This document shows positions 48,474 to 58,311 of a stretch of DNA of 64,000 nt, piece after piece. Both the position numbers and the translations under genes were made by a program. This DNA comes from Actinoplanes sp. SE50/110 (GTDB lineage: Bacteria > Actinomycetota > Actinomycetes > Mycobacteriales > Micromonosporaceae), in assembly GCF_900119315.1 (NCBI RefSeq), contig NZ_LT827010.1, positions 346,001-410,000 on the forward strand, given 5' to 3'. Numbering within the stretch: the stretch's first letter is position 1; every line of letters starts with the position of its first letter. The notes under the pieces are model-generated. The model saw only the letters and a program-made list of their open reading frames with translations, did not search any database and was not told the origin of the DNA.

Positions 48474-49034
48474 GTGAACACGTTTACCGGCTCCTTCAAG
48501 GGCTTCGGTGTCACGTTCGCGCACATGTTCCGCAAGGTGGTCACCACCGACTACCCGTTCACCCCACCGAAGCCGGCTCCGCGGTACCACGGCCGGCACA
48601 TCCTCAACCGGCATCCGGACGGGCTGGAGAAGTGCATCGGCTGCGAGCTGTGCGCCTGGGCCTGCCCGGCCGACGCGATCTACGTCGAGGGTGGCGACAA
48701 CACCGACGAGCAGCGGTTCTCGCCGGGTGAGCGGTTCGCGAAGATCTACCAGATCAACTACACCCGGTGCATCTTCTGCGGGCTCTGCATCGAGGCCTGT
48801 CCGACCCGTTCGCTGACCATGAGCAACGAGTACGAGCTGGCCCGGGACAGCCGCCAGGACCTGATCTTCACCAAGGAACAACTCCTGGCCCCGCTGCTGC
48901 CCGGGATGGAGCAGCCGCCGCACCCGATGCGCCTGGGCGAGACCGACAAGGACTACTACGTCGGTGCGCTGACCAACCCGGGCACCTCGGCCGGTGCCGA
49001 GAAGGCCCCGCTCCACCGGGGGGACGAGCAATGA
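48474..49034 (+). CDS. nuoI: NADH-quinone oxidoreductase subunit I
   Basis: 186 residues from GTG 48474 with a perfect AAGGAGG 6 nt upstream. Two 4Fe-4S ferredoxin motifs, [16 protein letters not shown] (about 45-60) and [16 protein letters not shown] (about 97-112), hold clusters N6a and N6b linking the NADH arm to NuoB. It overlaps nuoJ by 4 nt. Confidence 0.97.
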   Translation: MNTFTGSFKGFGVTFAHMFRKVVTTDYPFTPPKPAPRYHGRHILNRHPDGLEKCIGCELCAWACPADAIYVEGGDNTDEQRFSPGERFAKIYQINYTRCIFCGLCIEACPTRSLTMSNEYELARDSRQDLIFTKEQLLAPLLPGMEQPPHPMRLGETDKDYYVGALTNPGTSAGAEKAPLHRGDEQ

Positions 49035-49774
49035 CACACGTCTCCACCGGGGAACAGATCGCCTTCTGGATCCTCGGCCCGCTGGCCGTGCTCGGGGCGC
49101 TCGGCATGGTGCTGGCCCGCAACGCGGTCCACTCGGCGCTGTGCCTGGTCGTCACGATGCTGAACCTCGGCATCCTGTACGTGGTCAACCAGGCCCCGTT
49201 CCTGGGCTTCGTGCAGATCATCGTCTACACCGGCGCGATCATGATGCTGTTCCTGTTCGTGCTGATGCTGGTCGGCCGGGACGCCTCGGACTCGCTGATC
49301 GAGACCCTGCGCGGGCAGCGCGTCGCCGCCATCCTGCTCGGCCTGGGCTTCGCCCTGCTGGTCGGCACCGGGCTGGGCCGGGCGCTGAACCACACCCCGA
49401 CCGTGGGTCTGGACCAGGCCAACCAGAAGGGGAACGTGCAGGGCCTGGCCGCGCTGCTGTTCACCAGGTACGTGTTCGCCTTCGAGGTCACCTCGGCGCT
49501 GCTGATCACGGCGGCGGTCGGGGCGATGATCCTGGCCCACGTCGAGGTGGCCAAGGGCGACAAGGCCGACCAGGTGACCCGGATGAAGGAGCGCTTCCGG
49601 CCGGGCAACTACCCCGGGCCCAAGCCGGGCCCCGGCGTCTACGCGAACACCATGTCGGTGGCCGCGCCGGCCCGCCTGCCGGACGGCAACGGCACGGAGA
49701 ACAGCATCTCGCCGATCCTGCCGGTCCGGGAGCTGACGGCTTCCGAGGTCGCCCCGAAGGGAACCGAGAAATGA
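49031..49774 (+). CDS. nuoJ: NADH-quinone oxidoreductase subunit J
   Basis: 247 residues. Five membrane helices, with [20 protein letters not shown] (about 58-77), the conserved helix-3 pi-bulge region. The C-terminal ~70 residues are Pro/Gly-rich and hydrophilic, an extension typical of actinobacterial NuoJ. It overlaps nuoK by 4 nt. Confidence 0.96.
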   Translation: MTHVSTGEQIAFWILGPLAVLGALGMVLARNAVHSALCLVVTMLNLGILYVVNQAPFLGFVQIIVYTGAIMMLFLFVLMLVGRDASDSLIETLRGQRVAAILLGLGFALLVGTGLGRALNHTPTVGLDQANQKGNVQGLAALLFTRYVFAFEVTSALLITAAVGAMILAHVEVAKGDKADQVTRMKERFRPGNYPGPKPGPGVYANTMSVAAPARLPDGNGTENSISPILPVRELTASEVAPKGTEK

Positions 49775-50070
49775 CGCCCGACTACTACCTGATCCTGGCG
49801 GTCATCCTGTTCACCGTCGGGGCCGCCGGCGTGCTGGTGCGGCGCAACGCGATCGTCCTGTTCATGTGCATCGAGCTGATGCTGAACGCGGCGAACCTGG
49901 CGCTGGTCACCTTCAGCCGGATCAACGGCGGGCTGGACGGTCAGATCATCTCGTTCTTCGTGATGGTCGTCGCCGCCGCCGAGGTCGTGGTCGGCCTCGC
50001 CATCATCATGTCGATCTTCCGTACGCGACGCTCGGCGAGTGTCGACGACGCGAACCTCCTGAAGTACTGA
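49771..50070 (+). CDS. nuoK: NADH-quinone oxidoreductase subunit K
   Basis: 99 residues, three membrane helices. [14 protein letters not shown] contains the membrane Glu used in proton transfer, and [14 protein letters not shown] is the second conserved helix with Glu. Related to MrpC. An 11-nt gap with AAGGGG leads to nuoL. Confidence 0.97.
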   Translation: MTPDYYLILAVILFTVGAAGVLVRRNAIVLFMCIELMLNAANLALVTFSRINGGLDGQIISFFVMVVAAAEVVVGLAIIMSIFRTRRSASVDDANLLKY

Positions 50071-50081
50071 AGGGGTCTGTC

Positions 50082-51989
50082 GTGGAACACACCTACGCCC
50101 CCGCGACGGGCGTGCTGAGCGGGATCTGGCTGCTCGTGGCCATCCCGCTGGTCAGCTCGGCGATCCTGCTGCTGCTCGGTCGACGCGCCGACCGGTGGGG
50201 ACACTGGCTCGGCGTACTCGCGGTCGCCGCGTCCTTCGTACTCGGCCTGATCTTCTTCATCAAGCTCGGCGGACTCGCCGCCGAGCAGCGGTCCGCGGAG
50301 CTCAGCCTCTTCGACTTCATCGACGTCGGGAGCCTGAAGGTCGACTTCGGTCTGCTCTTCGACCCGCTGGCCGGCGTGTTCGTGCTGCTGATCACCGGGG
50401 TCGGATCGCTGATCCACCTGTACGCGGTCGGCTACATGGAGCACGACCCGGGTCGGCGCCGCTTCTTCGGCTACTTCAACCTGTTCGTCGCGGCGATGCT
50501 GCTGCTCGTCCTCGGCAACAACTACGTGATGCTCTACTTCGGCTGGGAGGGTGTCGGTGTGGCGTCCTACCTGCTGATCTCCTTCTGGTACACGCGCCCG
50601 TCGGCGGCCACCGCCGGCAAGAAGGCGTTCCTGATGAACCGGGTCGGTGACGCCGGCCTGGCGATCGGCGTGTTCCTGATGTTCACCACGGTGGGCGGCA
50701 CGCAGTACTCCACGGTGTTCGGCAGAATCGGCTCGCTGGGGTCGACGACCGTACTCATCATGGGTCTGCTCCTGCTCCTCGGCGCCTGCGGCAAGTCCGG
50801 CCAGTTCCCGCTGCAGGCCTGGCTGCCGGACGCGATGGAGGGCCCGACCCCGGTGTCGGCCCTGATCCACGCGGCCACCATGGTCACCGCGGGCGTCTAC
50901 CTGATCGCCCGGTCCAATCCGATCTTCTCGGCCAACGACACGCTGCAGCTGGTGGTGGTCAGCGTGGGTGCGCTGACGCTGCTGATCGGCTGCATCATCG
51001 GCACCGCCAAGGACGACATCAAGCGGGTGCTGGCCTGGTCGACGGTCAGCCAGATCGGCTACATGTTCCTCGGCGTCGGGCTCGGCGGGGCGGCGTACGC
51101 GCTGGCCATCATCCACCTGCTGGCGCACGGCTTCTTCAAGGCGAACATGTTCCTCGGGGCCGGGTCGGTCATGCACGGCATGCACGACCAGGTCGACATC
51201 CGGCGGTTCGGCGGCCTCAGCAAATACATGAAGACCACCTGGCTCACCTTCATGATGGGCTGGCTGGCGATCATCGGCATCCCGCCGCTGTCCGGCTTCT
51301 TCACCAAGGAGCCGATCATCGCGGCGGCGTTCGACCGCCCCGGCTGGACCGGCTGGCTGTTCGGTGGCGCGGCGATGCTCGGCGCGGGCCTGACCGCCTT
51401 CTACATGACCCGGCTGTTCGTGCTCACCTTCCACGGACCGCAGCGCTACACCGAGGAGAACACGCACCCGCACGAGTCGCCGGCGATCATGACGATCCCG
51501 CTGATCCTGCTGGCGCTCGGTTCGGTGGTGGCCGGCTGGGTGATGTCGACGACCGTGGTCGACTGGCTCAACCCGGTCTTCGGCGAGCAGCCCGAGCACA
51601 CCGAGAAGCTGTGGATCACGCTGCTCAGCATCCTGCTGACGCTGATCGGCGCCGGCCTGGCCTGGGCCCGGTTCCGCCGCGGCACCGAGCCGGCACCGGA
51701 ACCGGCGGGGGTGGTGGTCACCGCGGCCCGACGCAACCTGTACACCGACGCGTTCAACGAGGCGGTGTTCGAACGGCCCGGCATCTACCTCACCCGGGCG
51801 CTGGTCTACCTGGACGGCAGGGGCATCGACGGCCTGGTCAACGGGCTGGCGGCGGCGGTGGGCGGCGGCTCCGGCCGGCTCCGGCGGCTGCAGACCGGCT
51901 TCGTCCGCTCGTACGCCCTGTCCATGCTCACCGGCGCCATGCTCCTGGTGGGCGCCTTCCTCGCGATCCAGTTGGGGTGGCTGGCGTGA
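50082..51989 (+). CDS. nuoL: NADH-quinone oxidoreductase subunit L
   Basis: 635 residues from GTG 50082. Antiporter-like subunit of about 16 helices with MLYFGWEGVGVASYLLISFW (pump Glu), GKSGQFPLQAWLPDAMEGPTP and the long C-terminal lateral helix. It is a proton pump module at the far end of the membrane arm. It overlaps nuoM by 4 nt. Confidence 0.97.
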   Translation: MEHTYAPATGVLSGIWLLVAIPLVSSAILLLLGRRADRWGHWLGVLAVAASFVLGLIFFIKLGGLAAEQRSAELSLFDFIDVGSLKVDFGLLFDPLAGVFVLLITGVGSLIHLYAVGYMEHDPGRRRFFGYFNLFVAAMLLLVLGNNYVMLYFGWEGVGVASYLLISFWYTRPSAATAGKKAFLMNRVGDAGLAIGVFLMFTTVGGTQYSTVFGRIGSLGSTTVLIMGLLLLLGACGKSGQFPLQAWLPDAMEGPTPVSALIHAATMVTAGVYLIARSNPIFSANDTLQLVVVSVGALTLLIGCIIGTAKDDIKRVLAWSTVSQIGYMFLGVGLGGAAYALAIIHLLAHGFFKANMFLGAGSVMHGMHDQVDIRRFGGLSKYMKTTWLTFMMGWLAIIGIPPLSGFFTKEPIIAAAFDRPGWTGWLFGGAAMLGAGLTAFYMTRLFVLTFHGPQRYTEENTHPHESPAIMTIPLILLALGSVVAGWVMSTTVVDWLNPVFGEQPEHTEKLWITLLSILLTLIGAGLAWARFRRGTEPAPEPAGVVVTAARRNLYTDAFNEAVFERPGIYLTRALVYLDGRGIDGLVNGLAAAVGGGSGRLRRLQTGFVRSYALSMLTGAMLLVGAFLAIQLGWLA

Positions 51990-53527
51990 AAGATTTCCCG
52001 TTCCTGTCAATCCTCACGTTGCTGCCGCTGGTCGGGGCGATCGGGGTGGCCTGCATTCCGCGGGCCAGGGCTGAGCTGGCCAAGCTGGTCGCGCTGATCT
52101 CCTCGCTGGTGGTGCTCGCACTCAGCATCTTCATGTGGGTGGGTTACACGGTCGACAGCAAGGACCGGTTCCAGTTCCACGAGTCGTACGCCTGGATCCC
52201 GTCCTGGCACGCCAGCTTCACCTTCGCCGCGGACGGCATCGCCCTGGTGATGCTGATGCTGGTGACCGTGCTGTTCCCGATCGTCATCCTGGCGTCCTGG
52301 AACGACGTGGACCAGAGCAAGCGGTCCGCGCCGACCTACTTCGCCCTGCTGCTGGCCTTCGAGTTCACCATGATCGGGGTGTTCGCCGCGGCGGACATCT
52401 TCCTGTTCTACGTGTTCTTCGAGATCATGCTGGTCCCGATGTACTTCATCATCGGCTCGTTCGGCGCCGGCCAGAAGCAGTACGCCGCGGTGAAGTTCTT
52501 CCTCTACAGCCTGGTCGGCGGTCTGTTCATGCTGGCCGCGGTGATCGGGCTGTGGGTCAACGGCGGACACACCTTCGACTTCGAGGCGCTCGTCAAGGCC
52601 GCGCAGTCGATCAACACGGACACCGCCCGCTGGCTGTTCCTCGGCTTCTTCGTGGCGTTCGCGATCAAGGCGCCGTTCTTCCCGTTCCACACCTGGCTGC
52701 CGGACTCCGGTGCGGCCGCCCCGGCCGGTGCGGCCGCCCTGCTGGTCGGCGTGATGGACAAGGTCGGCACGTTCGGCATCCTGCGGTACTGCCTCCCGCT
52801 GTTCCCCGAGGCGTCCCGCTGGTTCGCGCCGGCCGCCCTGGTCATCGCGGTGATCGGGATCATCTACGCGGCCCTGCTCGCGGTCGGTCAGAACGACCTG
52901 AAGCGGCTCGTGTCATACACCTCGATCGCGCACTTCGGATTCATCGGCATCGGCATCTTCGCCTTCACCACCCAGGGTGGCACCGGCTCGGTGCTGTACA
53001 TGGTCAACCACGGTCTGGCCACCGGCCTGCTGTTCATCGTGGTCGGCATGTTCGTGGCCCGCCGCGAATCGTCGCTGGTCAGCGACTTCGGCGGGGCCGG
53101 CAAGCTGGTCCCGGTGCTGGCCGGGGTGCTGTTCTTCGCCGGTCTGGCCTCACTGGCCCTGCCCGGCACGGCGCCGTTCGTCAGCGAATTCCTGGTGCTG
53201 CTCGGCACGTTCAGCACGCACAAGGCGTACGCGGTGGTCGCCACCGCCGGCATCGTGCTGGCCGCGGCGTACGTGCTCTGGATGATCCAGCGGACCACCC
53301 AGGGCACGCTCAACCCGGCCCTCGAGGAGAAGCCGGGCATGCGGATCGACCTCACCCTGCGGGAGAAGGTCGTGGTCGCCCCGCTGATCGTGCTCCTGCT
53401 GGTGCTCGGCTTCTACCCGAAGCCGGTCACCGACGTGATCAACCCGGCGGTGCAGATGACACTGCAGCACGACGTCGGCACGCAGGACCCGGCCCCGGTG
53501 GTCGCGGACGGAAAGGCTGGCCGATGA
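51986..53527 (+). CDS. nuoM: NADH-quinone oxidoreductase subunit M
   Basis: 513 residues from GTG 51986. Antiporter-like subunit of 14 helices with FYVFFEIMLVPMYFIIG (pump Glu), PFFPFHTWLPDSG and KRLVSYTSIAHFGF. Second proton pump module. It overlaps nuoN by 4 nt. Confidence 0.97.
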   Translation: MKDFPFLSILTLLPLVGAIGVACIPRARAELAKLVALISSLVVLALSIFMWVGYTVDSKDRFQFHESYAWIPSWHASFTFAADGIALVMLMLVTVLFPIVILASWNDVDQSKRSAPTYFALLLAFEFTMIGVFAAADIFLFYVFFEIMLVPMYFIIGSFGAGQKQYAAVKFFLYSLVGGLFMLAAVIGLWVNGGHTFDFEALVKAAQSINTDTARWLFLGFFVAFAIKAPFFPFHTWLPDSGAAAPAGAAALLVGVMDKVGTFGILRYCLPLFPEASRWFAPAALVIAVIGIIYAALLAVGQNDLKRLVSYTSIAHFGFIGIGIFAFTTQGGTGSVLYMVNHGLATGLLFIVVGMFVARRESSLVSDFGGAGKLVPVLAGVLFFAGLASLALPGTAPFVSEFLVLLGTFSTHKAYAVVATAGIVLAAAYVLWMIQRTTQGTLNPALEEKPGMRIDLTLREKVVVAPLIVLLLVLGFYPKPVTDVINPAVQMTLQHDVGTQDPAPVVADGKAGR

Positions 53528-55047
53528 AACTCCCACCGATCGACTACGGCGCACTGGCCCCCATGCTGATCCTCTTCGGGGTCGCCTGCCTCGGGGTGCT
53601 CCTCGAAGTGCTGGTGCCGCGGCGGTCCCGCAACGTCGTGCAGCTGTCGCTGGCCCTGCTGGGTGTCGCGGCGGCGCTGACCGTCCTGGTCATCCACCGC
53701 AACGACCGGCTCGTCACGATCGGCGGCGCGGTCGCGATCGACGGGCCGACCGTCTTCCTGCAGGGCGCGATCCTGTTGCTCGGCGCGGTCTCGCTGTTCC
53801 TGATCGGCGAGCGGTCGGTCGAGGCCGGCGGTGCGTTCGTGGCCCAGGCGGCGGTCGTGGTCGGCTCCGATAAGGACAGCCGGCAGTCGGCCGGGCAGCC
53901 CGGGCTCACCGAGGTGTACCCGCTGGCCACCTTCGCGCTCGGCGGCATGCTGCTGTTCGTCGCCGCGAACGACCTGCTCACCATGTTCGTGGCACTGGAG
54001 GTCTTCTCGCTGCCGCTGTACCTGCTGTGCGCGCTGGCCCGCCGCCGGCGCCTGCTCAGCCAGGAGGCCGCCCTCAAGTACTTCCTGCTCGGGTCGTACG
54101 CCTCGGCGTTCTTCCTGTTCGGTGTCGCGCTACTGTACGGCTTCGCCGGCGGCGTCCAGCTCAGCGTCATCCACCAGGCGGTGGTCAGCCCGCAGCGGGA
54201 CCAGCTGCTCCTCTACGGCGGTCTCGGACTGGTCGCGATCGGCCTGCTCTTCAAGAGCGCGCTGGCCCCGTTCCACGTCTGGACCCCGGACGTCTACCAG
54301 GGCGCTCCGACCCCGGTCACCGCGTTCATGGCGGCCTGCACCAAGGTGGCCGCGTTCGGGGCCCTGCTCCGGGTGTTCTACGTGGCCTTCGAGGGCGTCC
54401 GCTGGGACTTCCAGCCGGTCCTCGGGGCGGTCGCGGTGCTCACCATGTTCATCGGCGCGATCCTGGCGGTCACCCAGACCGACATGAAGCGGCTGCTGGC
54501 CTACTCGTCGATCGCCAACGCCGGCTACCTGATGGTCGGCGTCCTGGCGCTCAACGAGGACGGGCTGAGCAGCACGATGTTCTACCTGGTGGCCTACGGC
54601 TTCTCGGTGATCGCCGCGTTCGCGATCGTCAGCCTGGTCCGGGACGCCGACGGCGAGGCCACCCACCTGTCCCGGTGGGCCGGCATCGGCCGCAAGAGTC
54701 CGCTGCTGGCCGGCGTCTTCACCCTGGTCCTGCTCGCCTTCGCCGGCATCCCGCTGACCAGTGGCTTCACCGCCAAGTTCGCGGTCTTCGCGGCGGCCAC
54801 CGCGGGCGGGCAGACCTGGCTGGTCATCTTCGGCGTGATCAGCAGCATGCTGATCGCCTTCCCGTACGTCCGGGTGATCGTGCTGATGTGGCAGTCCGAG
54901 CCGAGCGAGAACACCCCGTCGGTCTCCATCCCGGGCTTCCTCACCTCGGCCGCACTGGGCCTCGGGGTGCTGGTCACCGTGGCGCTCGGCGTGGTGCCGG
55001 GGGCGCTGATCGACCTGACGCGGGATGCCGCCCAGTTTGTTCGCTGA
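53524..55047 (+). CDS. nuoN: NADH-quinone oxidoreductase subunit N
   Basis: 507 residues. Antiporter-like subunit with MFVALEVFSLPLYLLC (pump Glu), FKSALAPFHVWTPDVYQGAP and KRLLAYSSIANAGY. Third proton pump module and last gene of the operon; a long hairpin follows 12 nt after the stop. Confidence 0.97.
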   Translation: MKLPPIDYGALAPMLILFGVACLGVLLEVLVPRRSRNVVQLSLALLGVAAALTVLVIHRNDRLVTIGGAVAIDGPTVFLQGAILLLGAVSLFLIGERSVEAGGAFVAQAAVVVGSDKDSRQSAGQPGLTEVYPLATFALGGMLLFVAANDLLTMFVALEVFSLPLYLLCALARRRRLLSQEAALKYFLLGSYASAFFLFGVALLYGFAGGVQLSVIHQAVVSPQRDQLLLYGGLGLVAIGLLFKSALAPFHVWTPDVYQGAPTPVTAFMAACTKVAAFGALLRVFYVAFEGVRWDFQPVLGAVAVLTMFIGAILAVTQTDMKRLLAYSSIANAGYLMVGVLALNEDGLSSTMFYLVAYGFSVIAAFAIVSLVRDADGEATHLSRWAGIGRKSPLLAGVFTLVLLAFAGIPLTSGFTAKFAVFAAATAGGQTWLVIFGVISSMLIAFPYVRVIVLMWQSEPSENTPSVSIPGFLTSAALGLGVLVTVALGVVPGALIDLTRDAAQFVR

Positions 55048-55360
55048 CCGTTCCCGCCCCGCGGCCCCGGTGCACCAGCACCGGGGCCGCGGTCGTTCGG
55101 CGATGCGGTCCTTTCAGGATCGCCGCCGTGAGTATTCCGGCGCGGTGATCGACGTCGGCCGCACCCGCGGCGGATCCGGAGCGGCCGAGAATGTCAGGTC
55201 ATCACCCGCCACCATCCGGAACGCCGGAACCTGGCCCGCCCATCCATTTCGTGGGACGCCTACCGGGCGATCCGGGCAAATCTCAACCGCACTCATTCCT
55301 GATCTTGTGGCACGCACCCCTGGGACGGAAACCGGTGGGCCGGTATGGCATCGTGGGACC
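55048..55360. other. Intergenic region between nuoN and the polyprenyl synthase gene
   Basis: Holds the nuo terminator, then ~220 nt without a gene, ending in a TATGGC -10-like element at 55344-55349. That places a transcription start within a few bases of the GTG at 55361, so a leaderless mRNA is possible. Confidence 0.5.
55059..55092 (+). terminator. Long hairpin terminating nuoA-N
   Basis: A perfect 15-bp stem (55059-55073 with 55078-55092) closed by ACCA, core GCGGCCCCGGTGC. It has no real U tract, as is common in high-GC actinobacteria. Confidence 0.8.
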
Positions 55361-56377
55361 GTGGTGAGCACCGGTGAGCTGACGCTGTCGTCGCTGGGCC
55401 TCGACGTCGATCCCGCGATGGACGCGTCGGTGTCGGCGATGCTGACCGCCGTCGAGGAAGCGCTGCGGGTCCGCGTCGCCAGCGCCGACCCCCTGGTGAC
55501 CGAGGCGGCCCGCCACCTCGCCGACGCCGGCGGCAAACGACTCCGCCCGATCCTCGTCGCGCTCGGCGCCCAATTCGGCGACCCGGCCCGCCCCGAGCTG
55601 ATCGACGCGGCCAACGTGGTCGAGCTGACCCACCTGGCCACGCTGTACCACGACGACGTGATGGACGAGGCCCCGGTCCGCCGCGGCACCCCCAGCGCCA
55701 ACGCGCGCTGGGGCAACTCGGTCGCCATCCTGGTCGGCGACTACCTGTTCGCCCAGGCCGCCGAGCTGGCCGCCAAACTCGGCACCGAGGCCGTCCACCT
55801 GCAGGCGCAGACCTTCTCCCGGCTGGTGCACGGGCAGATCGCCGAAACCGTGGGCCCGCGGGGCACCGACCCGATTCAGCACTATCTGCAGGTCATCGCC
55901 GACAAGACCGGGTCGCTGATCGCCACTGCGGCGCGCTTCGGCGGGCTGTTCTCCGGGGCGCGGCCCGAGCTGGTCGAGGCGCTCGCCGGGTACGGGGAGC
56001 TGATCGGGCTGGTCTTCCAGCTCTCCGATGACCTGCTGGACATCGCCTCCGAGTCGGTGCAGTCCGGGAAAACGCCGGGGACCGATCTGCGGGAAGGGGT
56101 GCCGACCCTGCCGGTGCTCTACGCGCTGGCGGGGGACGACGCGGATCCGGCTGCGGTGCGGCTGCGGGAGCTGCTCTCCGCGGGGCCGATCACCGATGAT
56201 GCGCTGCACGCTGAGGCGTTGGGGCTGCTGCGGGAGTCGGCGGCGATGAAGCAGGCGCGGGAGACGGTGCGGGGGTATGCGGAGGCGGCTCGCGAGCGGC
56301 TGGCGCCGCTGCCCGAGGGGGAGGCGAAGCGGGCGATGGAGCTGCTCTGCGACTACATGGCCGACCGCACCAACTGA
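55361..56377 (+). CDS. Polyprenyl (hepta/nonaprenyl) diphosphate synthase
   Basis: 338 residues from GTG 55361; GTG 55364 is equally possible and no ribosome site is seen. Trans-prenyltransferase motifs: GGKRLRPILVALGA (about 52-65), first Asp-rich motif YHDDVMDEAPVRRG (about 93-106) and second motif QLSDDLLDIAS (about 222-232). It chains isopentenyl units onto an allylic diphosphate to form the menaquinone side chain. Chain length cannot be read with confidence. It resembles mycobacterial GrcC1. Confidence 0.92.
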   Translation: MVSTGELTLSSLGLDVDPAMDASVSAMLTAVEEALRVRVASADPLVTEAARHLADAGGKRLRPILVALGAQFGDPARPELIDAANVVELTHLATLYHDDVMDEAPVRRGTPSANARWGNSVAILVGDYLFAQAAELAAKLGTEAVHLQAQTFSRLVHGQIAETVGPRGTDPIQHYLQVIADKTGSLIATAARFGGLFSGARPELVEALAGYGELIGLVFQLSDDLLDIASESVQSGKTPGTDLREGVPTLPVLYALAGDDADPAAVRLRELLSAGPITDDALHAEALGLLRESAAMKQARETVRGYAEAARERLAPLPEGEAKRAMELLCDYMADRTN

Positions 56378-57244
56378 ATCACCGTTTGACGCGAGATCAG
56401 GGCCGCTGGCCCGTCCAGGACAAGCGCCGCGCCCTTCCACATCCGCTGTTGGTCGCGGAAACCATGCCGTGGGTCTTCCTGTCCTGGGTGGCGTCTAGCA
56501 CGTCGGCCGACGGTCTGGTCCATATTTCGGGATGGTGATCATTCGCAGGGTTCGACGGGCAGCTTTCGGGTTCGGCGGTTAGGCCGATAACGATCAGTGG
56601 CGTGCATCCCGCTCCGAGGCCCTGCCGCCCGAGATGCGGCTGGCCACGGTGCTGCCCAAGGCGCCCTGCCGCCCAGGACGTCCGTCGCCTGGGACGCTTG
56701 CGGTCAAGGCGCTCTGCCGCCGTCCAGGACACCGGCTGCCTGACACGCTCAACCGCGCGGGCCAATGCTTCCCGCGGTGGGGCGGACTCTCCACAGGGCT
56801 CTCGGCCGCCTGTTCGCGGCCGGGCCATCTCCTGCACGCCGCCGTGCGGCACCAGGGCCACCGCCGGCCCGGCGACGGGTTGGGATGGGGATGACGGCCT
56901 GCTGAGGTGTGGAGGCCGGGTAGACGGCCCGGCGGGGTGCGGGGCCTGGGTGGAGGGTTGGGGGCGGGCTGATCGGGCAACCCGACAGCCAGGAAGACGG
57001 GTGTCGAAACAGAAATGTGCATGATATGGGCGGCCGGTGGGGAGGGGAGGCGTTTTGCCTGGTGGATGCCGGTTTTAGTGGGCGATTTGGGGCAGAAGCT
57101 ATCGGATCAATTCGGGCACGTTCGGACACGCCGCGTTCTATTGATCACACCCGCTGTGCAAATCGATCGTGATCCACATGCTTTTGGCATTCCGTCGCCG
57201 GATGTTTCTTCATATGGTGTAAGTCCCTGGCCTCGGAGGTAGCT
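56378..57244. other. 867-nt gene-free stretch
   Basis: I see no ORF with coding character. Degenerate GC-rich repeats (CTGCCGCCCAGGACGTCC-like) occur at about 56660-56740. A lone GCCGATAA, resembling the -10 of flagellar/WhiG sigma promoters, is at 56583-56590, without its -35. The last ~200 nt are AT-richer and should hold the iclR promoter. Confidence 0.55.
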
Positions 57245-58039
57245 GTGCGTGACCCGCTAGCGGAGCCGTCAGATCTCATCCGGAGCGTGTCGCGTGCCCT
57301 GCGCGTCCTGGAGTCGGTCGGCCGGGCTCCGCGCGGGCTCACGGTGAAACAGATCGCCCGTCGCTGCGAGCTGACCGTCGCCACCACGTATCACCTCGTG
57401 CGCACCCTCGCCTACGAGGGCTACGTGATCCGCCGCGAGGACGGCACGTACATCGTCGGTTTGGAGATCGCCGACCGCTACCGGGAGCTCGTGTCGGCCT
57501 TCCGCGGCCCGCCGGCCGTCGGTGACGCCCTGCGCCGTGCCGCTCTCGACACCGGCTACAGCCACTACCTGGGCCGTTTCGTCGGCGGGCGGATCGCGGT
57601 CACCGCCTCCGCCGAGGGCGCCCGCTCCCCGTTCCTCGACGACGTCGCCCCCGGCTTCGACGAGGGCGGCCACGCCACCGCCCTGGGCAAGGCGCTGCTC
57701 GCCACGCTCACCCCCGATCAGCGCGGGCGATACCTGCGCGACTACGGGATGCGGGCGTTCACCCCCACCACGCTGACCACCCCGGAGGCGTTGGAGGCCG
57801 ACCTGGCGGCCGGCGAACGCCGCGGCATGCAGATCGAGATGGGCCAGTTCCGCCAGGGCCTCGCCTCCGCCGCCGTGGTCGTGGTCGCCGACCGGGACAT
57901 GGAACGCCGTCTGGTCCTCGCCTGCTCCATGCCCGCCGCCGAAATGCTCACCTCGGCCCGCGTGGTCCGCGCCAAACTCACCGCCGCCGCCCGCAACGTC
58001 GCCGAAGCCCTCTCCGGAGGCGAATCCGCCACCGCCTGA
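57245..58039 (+). CDS. IclR-family transcriptional regulator
   Basis: 264 residues from GTG 57245, with GGAGG 5 nt upstream. The N-terminal winged HTH (about 8-70) has SVSRALRVLESVGRAPRGLT and VATTYHLVRTLAYEGYV. The C-terminal effector domain (about 90-260) includes HATALGKALLATL. The effector is unknown, and no catabolic operon is adjacent, which is unusual for IclR proteins. Confidence 0.92.
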   Translation: MRDPLAEPSDLIRSVSRALRVLESVGRAPRGLTVKQIARRCELTVATTYHLVRTLAYEGYVIRREDGTYIVGLEIADRYRELVSAFRGPPAVGDALRRAALDTGYSHYLGRFVGGRIAVTASAEGARSPFLDDVAPGFDEGGHATALGKALLATLTPDQRGRYLRDYGMRAFTPTTLTTPEALEADLAAGERRGMQIEMGQFRQGLASAAVVVVADRDMERRLVLACSMPAAEMLTSARVVRAKLTAAARNVAEALSGGESATA

Positions 58040-58311
58040 CGCCCGTCACGTCCCGGCGCCTCGGCAGCCGGTGCCGGGCCGGATTCGGGGGTCGTTCGGG
58101 TTTGTGAATTTCCGCCGGGCGGTATGTTGGTTTCGATCTTTGCGGTGGGATTTTCGAGGTGGCTATTTCACGCGTTTTCCCTGCACCAGGAAGTTTCGGG
58201 TGACCGGATCGCTACAGCTTGAGGTGCGGGTTTAAGAGATATTTGAACCTCCCCGGCGCCTGTCGCGTACCAGAGTGCGGATGACTTGAAAGCCGGCTGG
58301 AGGCGGGACAG

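Noticed and set aside
49941-52010. 689-codon minus-strand open frame
   Set aside because: Antisense of nuoL; His/Gln/Arg-rich with no motif.
56583-56590. GCCGATAA as a flagellar sigma promoter
   Set aside because: The -35 TAAA at the required distance is absent and no gene starts within 600 nt.
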